Source of the DNA: CAWIJJ01 sp963836405
Lineage (GTDB): Bacteria > Acidobacteriota > Terriglobia > Bryobacterales > Bryobacteraceae
Reading direction: 5' to 3'
Assembly: GCA_963836405.1 (NCBI GenBank)
Contig: CAWIJL010000010.1
Coordinates: 1 to 64,000 of the forward strand
DNA length: 64,000 nucleotides
Shown: positions 51,849 through 60,903 of the stretch, one piece after another
Layout of the letters: each line of letters opens with the position of its first letter
How positions within the stretch are numbered: the stretch's first letter is position 1
Program-made: the position numbers and the translations under genes
The notes under the pieces: generated by a model
Seen by the model: only the letters and a program-made list of their open reading frames with translations
Databases searched by the model: none
Told to the model about the DNA's origin: nothing

Positions 51849-52691
51849 GTGTCGATCCAAATTCTTCGATTTACGAACTTCATGTGCCTGTTCTCCGCGC
51901 CCCTGCTCGCGTTCGCCCAGGGATCGAGTTCGTGCCGGGACTTGCCTTCTCACGCGGCGTTGCGCGCTGCCCTTCAAACCGTGGTGGTGCAGCCGGGCGA
52001 GCCCAACGGCGGACTCGATAACAATATGTGGGCCACTGTGGTCAACCGGGACGGCGAAGTATGTGACGTGGTCTTTTCGGGTAACGACCGCGGCGACCAG
52101 TGGCCGGCGAGCCGCGCGATTTCCGCGCAGAAGGCGAACACCGCTAACTCGCTCAGCCTGCCTGCCGGCAGCGCCGGAATCTTTCCCGGGCTGGCGCTAT
52201 CCACCGCCAACCTTTATTCGGCAGTGCAGCCGGGCGGCAGCTTGTACGGGCTGCAGCACAGCAATCCCGTGGATACGGATGTCGCGTACGGCGGCAATTC
52301 CGCCCATTATGGCGAGCCGAACGATTACATGGTGGGAGAGAAGATCGGCGGTCAGAACGTGTTCGGCGGCGGACTCGCCTTGTACACCGCGGCCGGCAAA
52401 CTGATCGGCGCGCTCGGAGTCAGCGGCGATACGTCCTGCACCGATCACGTGGTGGCGTGGAAAGTGCGGCACCTGCTGAATCTCGACCGCGTGCCGTCGG
52501 GCGTCGCTCCGGGAGGCACCGACAACATGATTCAGGACATCGCTCCGGACGCCCACGGCCACCCGGTAAGCGCCAGCGGCTTCGGCCATCCGACCTGCAT
52601 CAACAATCCGAACCCCGCGCTATTGCAGGCAGCGTGCCCGACGGGCCCGGCGGCGGCCCTTCCGGGATGCGCCGCCGCGGTGGTTCACTAG
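51849..52691 (+). CDS. Secreted GlcG/HbpS family heme-binding-like protein
   Basis: The 280-residue protein matches GlcG/HbpS (DUF336): SHAALRAALQTVVV, NNMWATVVNRDGEVCDVVFSG, WPASRAISAQKANTANSLSLP and GGLALYTAAGKLIGALGVSGDTSCTDHVVAWKVRH. The start is GTG 51849 after AAGGAG, with TATACT at 51822-51827 as -10, and a signal segment (FMCLFSAPLLAFAQ) follows. HbpS binds heme in Streptomyces; most GlcG proteins have no proven role. The C-terminal 50 residues with paired cysteines (GHPTCINNPNP, LLQAACPTG) are extra. Confidence 0.85.
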   Translation: MSIQILRFTNFMCLFSAPLLAFAQGSSSCRDLPSHAALRAALQTVVVQPGEPNGGLDNNMWATVVNRDGEVCDVVFSGNDRGDQWPASRAISAQKANTANSLSLPAGSAGIFPGLALSTANLYSAVQPGGSLYGLQHSNPVDTDVAYGGNSAHYGEPNDYMVGEKIGGQNVFGGGLALYTAAGKLIGALGVSGDTSCTDHVVAWKVRHLLNLDRVPSGVAPGGTDNMIQDIAPDAHGHPVSASGFGHPTCINNPNPALLQAACPTGPAAALPGCAAAVVH

Positions 52692-52713
52692 CTTCGCGAG
52701 CTTACCAGGACTA

Positions 52714-53130
52714 TCATTCGCCCGGTCGCTTCAAGAAATCCTCCAGGCGGCCGGCGATCTGGTCGCGAATGCGCCGGAACTCGCCCAGGCGGTGCTCTTC
52801 GGATCCCGTGGCGGCCGCGGGATCTTCGAAGCTCCAGTGAATGTGGGTCGCGCCGGCCGGAAACACGGGGCACGCCTCGCGGGCGTTGTCGCACACCGTG
52901 ATGACAAAATCGAATTGCTGTCCGGCATACTCTTCCACGTGCTTGGAGCGATGGCCGGAGATGTCGATGCCGATCTCCCGCATCACGACGATCGCCTCGG
53001 GCCGCACGGTCCCCGGCCTTGTTCCAGCCGAGTGGACTTCGAAGCGGTCCCCCGCCATATGACGTAGCAGGCCCTCGGCCATCTGGCTGCGCGCCGAGTT
53101 ACCCGTGCAAAGAATGAGCGCTCGCAGCAT
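52714..53130 (-). CDS. arsC: Thioredoxin-type arsenate reductase
   Basis: ArsC reduces arsenate to arsenite in the cytoplasm. The 138-residue protein has the LMW-phosphatase P-loop CTGNSARS (C8 to R14) and the two further cysteines C80 and C87 (ITVCDNAREACPVF), spaced exactly as in thioredoxin-linked ArsC (pI258 type). It is the last gene of the ars operon and overlaps acr3 by 32 bp. Confidence 0.95.
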   Translation of the reverse strand: MLRALILCTGNSARSQMAEGLLRHMAGDRFEVHSAGTRPGTVRPEAIVVMREIGIDISGHRSKHVEEYAGQQFDFVITVCDNAREACPVFPAGATHIHWSFEDPAAATGSEEHRLGEFRRIRDQIAGRLEDFLKRPGE

Positions 53131-54187
53131 CGTTCACCTCCTCCGGCATCCAGGCCCAATGTTTTCGGAACCACAGGGAGACGTTAACCAGCCCGATCAG
53201 CGCGGGCACCTCCACCAGTGGCCCGATGACTGCCGCAAATGCGGCGCCCGACCCGATGCCGAACACCGCCACCGCCACCGCGATGGCCAGTTCGAAGTTG
53301 TTGCTGGCGGCGGTGAATGACAGCGTAGCAGTTTTGGAATATCCGGCTCCGAGCCGGTGCCCCATCCAGAAGGAGACCAGAAACATGGCCACGAAGTAAA
53401 GCAGCAGCGGCGCCGCGATGCGGAGCACGTCGAGCGGCAGGCGGATAATGTACTCGCCCTTCAGCGAAAACATCACCACGATGGTGAACAGCAGCGCCAC
53501 CAGTGTGATCGGGCTGATGCGCGGGATGAAGCGCGACTCGTACCACTCGCGGCCGCGCAGTCGCAGGGCGGTGAAGCGCGTGGCCATCCCGGCCAGGAAC
53601 GGAATGCCGAGATAGATGAAAACGCTGCGTGCGATCTCCCCGATGGAAATGTTCACCACCATGCTGTGCAGGCCCAGCCAGCGGGGCAGCAGGGTGACGA
53701 AGATCCAGGCGTACACCGAATAGAAGAGCACCTGGAAAACGGAATTGAAAGCGACCAGGCCGGCGGCGTACTCGCTGTTGCCGCGCGCCAGTTCGTTCCA
53801 CACGATCACCATGGCAATGCAGCGGGCGAGGCCGATCATAATCAGGCCGGCCATGTATTCCGGATAGCCGCGCAGGAAAACGACGGCGAGCACGAACATC
53901 AGCACCGGCCCCACCACCCAGTTCTGCACCAGCGAAAGCACAAGCACTTTGCGGTTGCGGAAAACCGCGCCCATCTCTTCATACCGGACCTTGGCGAGAG
54001 GCGGGTACATCATGAGGATGAGGCCCGCCGCGATGGGAATCGACGTTGTCCCCGCCTGGAACGCGGTGACCACCCGGATGGCCCCCGGCAAGGCGTACCC
54101 GGCCAGGATTCCAGCCGTCATCGCGGCGAAAATCCAGAACGTCAGATACCGGTCCAGAAAGGACAACCCGCGCGCCACACGATCCAT
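53099..54187 (-). CDS. acr3: ACR3-type arsenite efflux permease
   Basis: This 362-residue inner-membrane protein has ten TM helices and exports arsenite. Diagnostic segments include PIAAGLILMMYPPLAKVRYEE, the cysteine-bearing GLARCIAMVIVWNELA and SFTAASNNFELAIAVAVAVFG, which are typical of ACR3. It ends inside arsC, so the two are translationally coupled. It lies 10 bp after arsM. Confidence 0.96.
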   Translation of the reverse strand: MDRVARGLSFLDRYLTFWIFAAMTAGILAGYALPGAIRVVTAFQAGTTSIPIAAGLILMMYPPLAKVRYEEMGAVFRNRKVLVLSLVQNWVVGPVLMFVLAVVFLRGYPEYMAGLIMIGLARCIAMVIVWNELARGNSEYAAGLVAFNSVFQVLFYSVYAWIFVTLLPRWLGLHSMVVNISIGEIARSVFIYLGIPFLAGMATRFTALRLRGREWYESRFIPRISPITLVALLFTIVVMFSLKGEYIIRLPLDVLRIAAPLLLYFVAMFLVSFWMGHRLGAGYSKTATLSFTAASNNFELAIAVAVAVFGIGSGAAFAAVIGPLVEVPALIGLVNVSLWFRKHWAWMPEEVNDAASAHSLHG

Positions 54188-54197
54188 GTGGTGCTCC

Positions 54198-55025
54198 TCA
54201 GAGGCCGGCGGGCTTGCGGGCCCGCACGAAACCGCTCATGAACTTGCCGTCCACCAGCGCTTCCATGCCGGTGAGATCGATGCCCTTGCCGCTGAGAAAC
54301 GACAGGGCGTCTTCGGCGCGATAGACGCGCGTCGGCTCGATCGAAGCTGCTTCGAAGCCGGCGGCGGTGAGCCTGGCGCAATAATCCTGCTCGTCCAGCG
54401 CTCCGGCCACGCAGCCTACCCACAGAAGCATGTTCTTGCGGATCTCCGGCGGAATTTCGCCGCGCGTCACCACGTCGGAAACGGCGAAGCGGCCGCCGGG
54501 TTTGAGCACGCGGAAGGCCTCGCGCAGCACGCGGTCCTTGTCCGCCGAGAGGTTGATGACGCAGTTCGAGATAATCACGTCCACCGAGTTGTCGGGCAGC
54601 GGAACGCTCTCGATCTCGCCCTTCAGGAACTCGACGTTCTCAATGCCGGACTTCTTCTGGTTGTCCCGCGCGAGGGCCAGCATCTCGTCCGTCATGTCCA
54701 GGCCGTAAGCCTTGCCGCCAGGCGATACGCGGCGGGCCGAGAGCAGTACGTCGATGCCGCCGCCGCTGCCGAGGTCCAACACAACTTCGCCTGGTTTCAA
54801 CTCGGCGAGCGCCGTCGGATTGCCGCATCCGAGCGAGGCCAGCACGGCCGTCTCCGGGAGCTCGTCTTTCTGCAACTGATCGTAAAGCTCGGACGTGATC
54901 GGATCGCCGTCCGAACAGCAGGAGGAAGGGCTGCTGCCGCAGCAGGCCGAGCCTTCGCCGCTGACCACCCGTAGGGCCGCCTGTCCGTATTTCTCTTTTA
55001 CTACTTCCTTGATTTCCATGCTCAT
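54198..55025 (-). CDS. arsM: Arsenite S-adenosylmethyltransferase
   Basis: ArsM methylates arsenite stepwise. The 275-residue protein starts at ATG 55025 (overlapping the arsR stop as ATGA) and has a Cys-rich loop ACCGSSPSSCCSD near 28-40. The SAM motifs are VVLDLGSGGGIDVLLSARRV, YGLDMTDEMLALARDN and NVEFLKGEIESVPLPDNSVDVIISNCVINL, with the arsenic-binding Cys (C of NCVINL) and another in GCVAGAL. All are ArsM marks. Methylated arsenic can leave as gas. Confidence 0.95.
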   Translation of the reverse strand: MSMEIKEVVKEKYGQAALRVVSGEGSACCGSSPSSCCSDGDPITSELYDQLQKDELPETAVLASLGCGNPTALAELKPGEVVLDLGSGGGIDVLLSARRVSPGGKAYGLDMTDEMLALARDNQKKSGIENVEFLKGEIESVPLPDNSVDVIISNCVINLSADKDRVLREAFRVLKPGGRFAVSDVVTRGEIPPEIRKNMLLWVGCVAGALDEQDYCARLTAAGFEAASIEPTRVYRAEDALSFLSGKGIDLTGMEALVDGKFMSGFVRARKPAGL

Positions 55026-55378
55026 CGTTTCACCTTGATATCGCAGACGATCTTCTGCGGTTCGATTGCCTTGTTTCGCGTGCAGCATTCGGCATACAAG
55101 AACCCCAGCAATTGCTCGAGCGCCGCTGTGTTGGCCGAATACCGCAGAAATGTTCCCTCGCGCCGGACCAGCACGAGATCCTCATTGCGCAACTTGTCCA
55201 AATGATGGGAGAGCGTGCTCGGCGCCGAGGCGAGTTCGCCGGCGATGTCCCCGACCACCATGCCATCGGGGTGAGCCGAGAGCAGCAGCCTCATGATGTG
55301 CAGCCGCGGCTCGCTGCCCATGGCGGCGAACATATCGGCGTAGCGGACAATTTCTTCCTGCGTGGGTCGGGCGGCCAT
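55022..55378 (-). CDS. arsR: ArsR-family arsenic-responsive repressor
   Basis: The 118-residue winged-helix protein has MGSEPRLHIMRLLL, VGDIAGELASAPSTLSHHLDKLRNEDLVL and REGTFLRYSA. Instead of a Cys pair in the recognition helix it has C98, C99 and C112 at the C-terminus, like the Acidithiobacillus-type arsenic sensor. ATG 55378 follows AAGGAG. It is the first gene of arsR-arsM-acr3-arsC and its promoter has a perfect 11-bp inverted repeat. Confidence 0.95.
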   Translation of the reverse strand: MAARPTQEEIVRYADMFAAMGSEPRLHIMRLLLSAHPDGMVVGDIAGELASAPSTLSHHLDKLRNEDLVLVRREGTFLRYSANTAALEQLLGFLYAECCTRNKAIEPQKIVCDIKVKR

Positions 55379-55388
55379 CGCGATCTCC

Positions 55389-55420
55389 TTCGATAATTCC
55401 ATCCTTATAGAATTATCGAA
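55389..55420 (-). promoter_or_regulatory. ArsR operator and promoter region
   Basis: TTCGATAATTC (55389-55399) and GAATTATCGAA (55410-55420) are perfect 11-bp inverted arms with a 10-bp centre containing TATAAG read leftwards. TTGACT lies just upstream on the minus strand, but its spacing to TATAAG is only 14 bp, so the promoter is probably weak or uses another box. A third partial copy, CGATAATTTA, is at 55431-55440, over the end of the next gene. Confidence 0.75.
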
Positions 55421-55437
55421 AGAAGTCAAGCGATAAT

Positions 55438-57924
55438 TTACTGCAAAACGGGAAGAGCCTGGTAGCCGGCCGGCACAAACAGGCTGCCCTCGGTAGTGCC
55501 TTCCGGAGAGATGCGCTCCAGTGCCCGGCCAAGCTCCTGTGCCGAAGTGCGACCCTCCAGTGCCGAGGCGAAGGCGCGTGCCACGCGCGCCACCTGCGCC
55601 GCCGGCTCGTGCGCAAACTCGAGGCGGAAGCGGCGGATACCAGCGTCCATCCAGGCGCCGAGATGCCGGCTGGCCTGCTGGGCTTCGGCGCCGAACACCG
55701 TGTTGCGGCAACCCACGTCTGCCATTACCGGGTGGGCGCGTCCGGCGGGATCGCGCAACGCCACGCGGTGCTCCTCGCACGGCCGCCCGCAGTCTTTGTA
55801 GCTCGTGCCCTTCGACAGAAACCGGCAGAACACGCAATGCTCGGTGTGAAAAACAGGGAGGTGTTGATAGGCGACGGCCTCGATGCGCGCGGAACCGGCG
55901 AGGCGCGCGAGGTCCGCAACCTGCGCCGCGTTGAGGTCGTGCGTGGGCGTCAGATACTTCAGGCCCAGTGAGAGCAGTTCGGCGGCGGTCGCGGCATTGG
56001 CCGCGTTCAGGCTGAAATCGCCTGTCAGTTCGGCGCGGGTCCGGCCTTGAAGCGCCTGCAACAGGCCGCCCGATCGGACCAGAATCGGGCAATCGCAGCC
56101 GAGCAGGAAGTCCACGATGCGTTCTTCCCCGGGCTTCATGATCCGGGGCGACGCCACCCGCACGGAAAGGCCGGCGGCGCGCACGCGCTCGATGGAGGGC
56201 CGCAATCCGTAGAGGTCAAGGTAATCGAGCGTGATGCTTCCCGGCCCGAATTCAATGGCCGCGTCGAGCTGCTCCGGGGTGCGCACCAGCAGGTGCAGGC
56301 CCGGCGCGCCCGGGGCCTCCGTGGCCGAAGCGAAGTTTCGCGGCTCCGGCGCATGCACCGCGAGCTTTCTCACCGCGCCCTGGCGCTCCTGGAGCCGCTC
56401 CACGGCCTCGCGCCGCACCTGGTTGAGCAGCGAACCCGGCGCGAAAGGACTGCCCGCGATCTCCAACTCCACTTCTGCCAATTCGTACGGCGTGCTGCCG
56501 AGGCGGCCAAACTGCGCGCGCAGATACTCGGTGTCGAGCCCGCGATTCCGCGCCGCGCCGAGCGGCTCGGAGGACTCGACCTCCACGCTGATTCCGCCCG
56601 CGAACCAGGCGGTGCGCAACACTTCGCCTTCCCGCGCCCAAATCCGCACCCGGACCGGCTGCCTGCGTACCGGCGCGGCCGGCGCGATGTACGGCTTCGA
56701 CATCCGGTCGATCTCCGGGTCGTGCGTGCGCCAGACCAGGTCGCCGGAGCGGATGCGCCGCGCGTCGAGTGCCCGGTTGCCGAAGCGCAGTTCCACTCTC
56801 CCCTGCCGCGCCTCCACCTGAAAGATGCGGCCGCCTTCCTCGGGCTCTTCCGGGCTGCGCCAATCGGCGGCATCGAAAACAATGCCGTCGCCGGGCTTGA
56901 GGGGAGCGAGCGAGTGCGCTTCGGAAGGCTCCACGACCACGCCCGCTTCCGTGACGCGCGCGACACGGCCCATGAGCACGCCGCGATGCCGCGGAGCGCG
57001 GCCGTTGACCACCGCCTGGTGGTTCGTGCCGTTCAGAAAGAACGGACCCAGCCCCCGCGAATAGACCTGTTCGAGCGCCAGTTCCCGCTCCCGGCCGATT
57101 CCGGCCGCGCGACCTTCCCACGCCGCGTCCACCGCTTCGCGGTACGCGCGGGTGGCCAGCGCCACATAGTCCGCATCCTTGTAGCGGCCCTCGATCTTCA
57201 TCGCGGAGACGCCGATATCTACGATCTCCGGCACCTGCCGCAGGGCGTACAGGTCGCCGGGAGAGAGCAGGTAGCGTGCATCCCCCAAGGGCTCCTGCGC
57301 GCCGTCTACCAGCAGGTCGTAGGGCAGACGGCAGGCCTGCGCGCACTGGCCGCGATTGGCGCTGCGGCCGCCCCATGCCTCGGAAGAAAAGCACTGGCCC
57401 GAGTACGCCACGCACAGCGCGCCGTGCACGAAGATTTCGAGCTCGCAATCGGTGGCCGTCCGGATGGCGCGCACTTCGGCGAGCGAAAGCTCGCGCGCCA
57501 GAGTCACGCGGCCGGCCCCGAGGCTTTGCGCCAGGCGCACGCCGTCGGCGCTTGAAACGCTCATCTGGGTGCTGCCGTGAAGCTCCAGATCCGGCGCGAT
57601 TTGCCGGGCGAGTTTCAGCACGCCCAGATCCTGCACGATGAGCGCGTCAACTCCGGTTTCGGCAAGCCTTGCAATCGCGCGCGCCGCCTCGTCCCATTCG
57701 TGATCGAAGACCAGCGTATTGAAGGTCACATAGCCCTTCACGCCGCGCCGGTGCAGGGTGCGCATCGCCTCCGGCAGTTCATCGAGCCCAAAGCCCACCT
57801 TGGCGCGCGCTGTGAAATGATGCAGGCCGAAGTACACCGAATCCGCGCCCGCTTCGATGGCCGCGCGCAATTGAGGCCAGTATCCGGCCGGGCTCATGAT
57901 CTCGGGCTTACGCGGTTTGGCCAT
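55438..57924 (-). CDS. U32 peptidase family protein (RlhA-like, with DUF3656)
   Basis: The 828-residue protein has an N-terminal U32 domain (KPEIMSPAGYWPQLRAAIEAGADSVYFGL; GALCVAYSGQCFSSEAWGGRSANRGQCAQACR, with the Fe-S-type cysteines). A DUF3656-like middle and a second U32-like half with FHTEHCVFCRFLSKGTSYKDCGRPCE follow. E. coli RlhA, a 23S rRNA C2501 hydroxylase, has about 650 residues; the extra length comes from the C-terminal half. Start ATG 57924 is chosen over 58017 because the family motif follows at once. Peptidase activity is doubtful. Confidence 0.85.
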   Translation of the reverse strand: MAKPRKPEIMSPAGYWPQLRAAIEAGADSVYFGLHHFTARAKVGFGLDELPEAMRTLHRRGVKGYVTFNTLVFDHEWDEAARAIARLAETGVDALIVQDLGVLKLARQIAPDLELHGSTQMSVSSADGVRLAQSLGAGRVTLARELSLAEVRAIRTATDCELEIFVHGALCVAYSGQCFSSEAWGGRSANRGQCAQACRLPYDLLVDGAQEPLGDARYLLSPGDLYALRQVPEIVDIGVSAMKIEGRYKDADYVALATRAYREAVDAAWEGRAAGIGRERELALEQVYSRGLGPFFLNGTNHQAVVNGRAPRHRGVLMGRVARVTEAGVVVEPSEAHSLAPLKPGDGIVFDAADWRSPEEPEEGGRIFQVEARQGRVELRFGNRALDARRIRSGDLVWRTHDPEIDRMSKPYIAPAAPVRRQPVRVRIWAREGEVLRTAWFAGGISVEVESSEPLGAARNRGLDTEYLRAQFGRLGSTPYELAEVELEIAGSPFAPGSLLNQVRREAVERLQERQGAVRKLAVHAPEPRNFASATEAPGAPGLHLLVRTPEQLDAAIEFGPGSITLDYLDLYGLRPSIERVRAAGLSVRVASPRIMKPGEERIVDFLLGCDCPILVRSGGLLQALQGRTRAELTGDFSLNAANAATAAELLSLGLKYLTPTHDLNAAQVADLARLAGSARIEAVAYQHLPVFHTEHCVFCRFLSKGTSYKDCGRPCEEHRVALRDPAGRAHPVMADVGCRNTVFGAEAQQASRHLGAWMDAGIRRFRLEFAHEPAAQVARVARAFASALEGRTSAQELGRALERISPEGTTEGSLFVPAGYQALPVLQ

Positions 57925-57985
57925 GCGGGGAGGTCTGCTCTCATTGTAGTGCAGGCGGGCGCGCGGCGCTAAAATTGGGGCTGAA

Positions 57986-59935
57986 ATGCGGTTCCTTGTA
58001 CTGCTCACCATGGCCACCCTGGCGTTTGGCCAGAATGCGCTTCAATCTCCCGACGGAAAAATCGAGATTGCCTTTTCGCTCAACAACGGACAACTGGCGT
58101 ACCAGGTCGCGTTCCAGGGCAAGCCGGTGTTGGGCCGGTCGTTCCTGGGGCTCGACATCCAGGGCCAGCCGCCGCTCGGAACTTCCGTGCGTATAGCCGC
58201 CAGCCGTACCGGCTCGGTGGACGAAACGTACTCCATGCCGCACGGCAAGGCCAATCCTATCCGCAATGTGGCCAGGACCCTGGCGCTCGATATCGAAGAA
58301 ACGCGCGAGCCGTCGCGGAAATTCACGCTCGAAGCGCGCGCATACGATGACGGCGTCGCCTTCCGGTACGTGCTGCCTCAGCAGCCTGCGCTTTCCGCCT
58401 TCAAGCTCACGGGCGAGCGCACCGATTTCCAATTTTCCAAGGACGCGACGATCTACCCGCTGCTGCTGCAAAATTTCCGCACATCCTATGAGGACAACTA
58501 TCACCTGCTTCAAGTGTCGGCGGTGCATCCGCAATCGCTGATCGCGCTGCCGCTGCTGGCGGAAGTGCCGGGCACGGCCTGGGCCGCCATCACCGAAGCC
58601 GATATCGACGACTATGCCGGCATGTACCTGGTGCACTCCCCGCGCGACGCCCGGACGCTCGCGGCGAAACTCGCGCCCTCCGTGGACGACCCCGAAGTGG
58701 CGGTGAGCCGCACCTCGCCCATGTCCACACCATGGCGCGTAGTCATGATCGGCGCACAACCCGGCCGGCTGGTGGAATCGACGATCGTCACCAATCTGAA
58801 CCCGCCCAGCGCAATCGCGGACACCTCCTGGATCAAACCGGGAAAGACGGCGTGGGACTGGTGGTCCGGCAGCTATGCCGAGGGCGTGGACTTCCGCCCC
58901 GGCATGAATGCCGCGACCATGAATCACTACATCGACTTCGCCGCCGCCTCCGGCCTGGAGTACATGCTGATCGACGCCGGATGGGCGGCGCGCGTCGAGC
59001 GCGGCCCCAACGATTCGGGCTCGGACCTGAGCCGCACCAATCCGAATATCGATATGCCCGCCATCCTGGCACACGCGAAGTCGAAGAATGTGCGCATCTG
59101 GCTCTGGGCCCACTGGTCGGATATCGACAAACAGATGGACCAGGTGTTCCCGCTGTTCGAGAAGTGGGGCATCGCCGGGGTGAAGATCGACTTCATGGAC
59201 CGTGACGACCAGTGGATGGTGAATTATTATCGCCGCGTTCTCAAAACCGCTGCCGATCACCACCTCATGATCGACTTCCACGGCGCCTACAAGCCGGACG
59301 GCATCGAGCGCACCTGGCCGAACCTGCTGACGCGGGAAAGCGTGATGGGTCTCGAATACACCAAGTGGAGCGCGCGCATCACCCCCGATCACAACGTCAT
59401 GCTGGCGTTTACCCGCATGCTGGCCGGACCGCTCGATTACACGCCGGGCGCGTTCAACAACGTGACTCGCGCGGCCTTCGAACCGCGCAACCGGCAGCCC
59501 ATGGTGATGTACACGCGCGCCCACACGCTCGCGCTGTACGCCGTCTTCGAGAGCGGCCTGCAAATGGTCACCGATTATCCGGAAGCCTACAAGGGCGAAG
59601 CCGATTTCGATTTCATCAAGGCCGCGCCGGCCACCTGGGACGAAACGCGCGTGCTGGGCGGGAAGCCTGGAGAAAGCATCAGCGTGGCTCGCCGGCACGG
59701 GCGCGAGTGGTTCGTCGGCACCATCTCCGGCGTGCGCGGCGGCGAGACGGACCTGTCGCTCGAGTTCCTCGGCAGCGGCGATTTTCTGGCCGAGATCTAC
59801 TCCGACGCAAGCGACGCCAACGAGAATCCCAAGCACACTACGCGCGAGGAGCGGCGCGTGAACGCCTCAACCGTGCTGCATGTGAAGATGGCCTCGGGCG
59901 GGGGGCAGGCGATCCGGATCCGGCCGGCGCAATGA
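57986..59935 (+). CDS. Glycoside hydrolase family 97 (SusB-like)
   Basis: The 649-residue secreted enzyme (signal FLVLLTMATLAFGQ) has the GH97 beta-sandwich with SPDGKIEIAFSLNNGQLAYQV and a TIM barrel with KTAWDWWSG, YMLIDAGWAA, KNVRIWLWAHWSDIDKQMDQVF, GIAGVKIDFMDRDDQWMVNYY and DFHGAYKPDGIERTWPNLLTRESVMGLEY. GH97 contains inverting alpha-glucosidases and retaining alpha-galactosidases. The D of VKIDFM fits the retaining (galactosidase) type nucleophile, and a full alignment would settle this. The next gene overlaps its stop by 4 bp. Confidence 0.93.
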   Translation: MRFLVLLTMATLAFGQNALQSPDGKIEIAFSLNNGQLAYQVAFQGKPVLGRSFLGLDIQGQPPLGTSVRIAASRTGSVDETYSMPHGKANPIRNVARTLALDIEETREPSRKFTLEARAYDDGVAFRYVLPQQPALSAFKLTGERTDFQFSKDATIYPLLLQNFRTSYEDNYHLLQVSAVHPQSLIALPLLAEVPGTAWAAITEADIDDYAGMYLVHSPRDARTLAAKLAPSVDDPEVAVSRTSPMSTPWRVVMIGAQPGRLVESTIVTNLNPPSAIADTSWIKPGKTAWDWWSGSYAEGVDFRPGMNAATMNHYIDFAAASGLEYMLIDAGWAARVERGPNDSGSDLSRTNPNIDMPAILAHAKSKNVRIWLWAHWSDIDKQMDQVFPLFEKWGIAGVKIDFMDRDDQWMVNYYRRVLKTAADHHLMIDFHGAYKPDGIERTWPNLLTRESVMGLEYTKWSARITPDHNVMLAFTRMLAGPLDYTPGAFNNVTRAAFEPRNRQPMVMYTRAHTLALYAVFESGLQMVTDYPEAYKGEADFDFIKAAPATWDETRVLGGKPGESISVARRHGREWFVGTISGVRGGETDLSLEFLGSGDFLAEIYSDASDANENPKHTTREERRVNASTVLHVKMASGGGQAIRIRPAQ

Positions 59936-60888
59936 GCCGCTGGCTGGTGGCGGCAGTCCTGTGGGTGACAGCGGCCGCCGCGGCGGACGAGCCGGGCAAA
60001 CTGTTGTGGCAGGACCCCGGGCGTATCGAGGACCTCGATTTCGCCGGCTCCGTCGACCTGCCGCTACATCCACCGCAATCGCCGTTCACGTTTCTGCGCG
60101 AGGATCTCAGCGGCACGCAAACCAGCATCTTCGTCCGCGACGCGGCGGGCGTTCCCTGGAACCTGAAATTCGACTTCGAAACCAAAACGGAAGCATTCTG
60201 CTGGCGGGCGGTGCGCGCCTGCGGGTACTTCGCCGAGCCCAGTTTCTACGTCGCCGAAGGGCGGATCGAAAAATTGAAGCCGCTCAAACGCCCGACCGGC
60301 GCGCTGCGGGCCGACGGAGCGTTCAGCGGCGCGCGTTTTCAATATCGCGATCCGAATTGGAAGTTTCTGCGCGGCAGAAACTGGCGGTGGGACTTTCCTC
60401 CCCTGGCCGGAACCCGCGAGTTGAGCGGCCTGAAGATCCTGATCACGCTCTTCTCCAACCGGGACAACGGGGACGCGCGCGTGGGCCGGCGGGGCGGGTC
60501 GAACACCGGGGCGTTTGAACTGCGCGAGGGCCGCAACAAACGCCTTGTCTACGCCTTCACCAATTGGGGATCGGGCATGGGACGCTGGGGTCCGGCGTCG
60601 GGTCAAAACGGCTGGCGCTGCGAAGACTACGCCGAACAGACGCCGGAGTTCGTGAAACGCGTGGAGCGTGGCATGGTTGTGTTCGGGTGGGGCGGCGCGA
60701 TCGAGGCAGGCTTCCGCGATAACATCCCGCCCGCGCACGTCGCGTGGCTGATGCAATATCTCGGGCGCATTAGCGGTGAGCAGTGGCGCGCGGGCCTGAA
60801 GGCCGGCGGAGCGACCGGCGCCGAGACGGAATGTTTTGCGGATGCGCTTGCCGCCCGCCTCGATCAGCTTCGCGCCGTCGCGTATTGA
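59932..60888 (+). CDS. Secreted protein of unknown function, coupled to GH97
   Basis: The 318-residue protein has a signal peptide (LVAAVLWVTAAAAADEP) and its ATG overlaps the GH97 stop (ATGA). The body has FTFLREDLSGTQTSIFVRDAAGVPWNLKFDFE, FCWRAVRACGYFAEPSFYVAEG, NWRWDFPPLAGTRELSGLKILITLFSNRDNGD and YAFTNWGSGMGRWG. Similar acidobacterial proteins exist in my memory without an assigned role. The N-terminal segment vaguely recalls a kinase-like fold, but no catalytic motif can be confirmed. Confidence 0.75.
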   Translation: MSRWLVAAVLWVTAAAAADEPGKLLWQDPGRIEDLDFAGSVDLPLHPPQSPFTFLREDLSGTQTSIFVRDAAGVPWNLKFDFETKTEAFCWRAVRACGYFAEPSFYVAEGRIEKLKPLKRPTGALRADGAFSGARFQYRDPNWKFLRGRNWRWDFPPLAGTRELSGLKILITLFSNRDNGDARVGRRGGSNTGAFELREGRNKRLVYAFTNWGSGMGRWGPASGQNGWRCEDYAEQTPEFVKRVERGMVVFGWGGAIEAGFRDNIPPAHVAWLMQYLGRISGEQWRAGLKAGGATGAETECFADALAARLDQLRAVAY

Positions 60889-60903
60889 GGACGGCTCCCG
60901 GTG

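Noticed and set aside
57941..59836. 631-codon minus-strand frame opposite GH97
   Set aside because: GH97 motifs are clear on the plus strand and the antisense frame has none.
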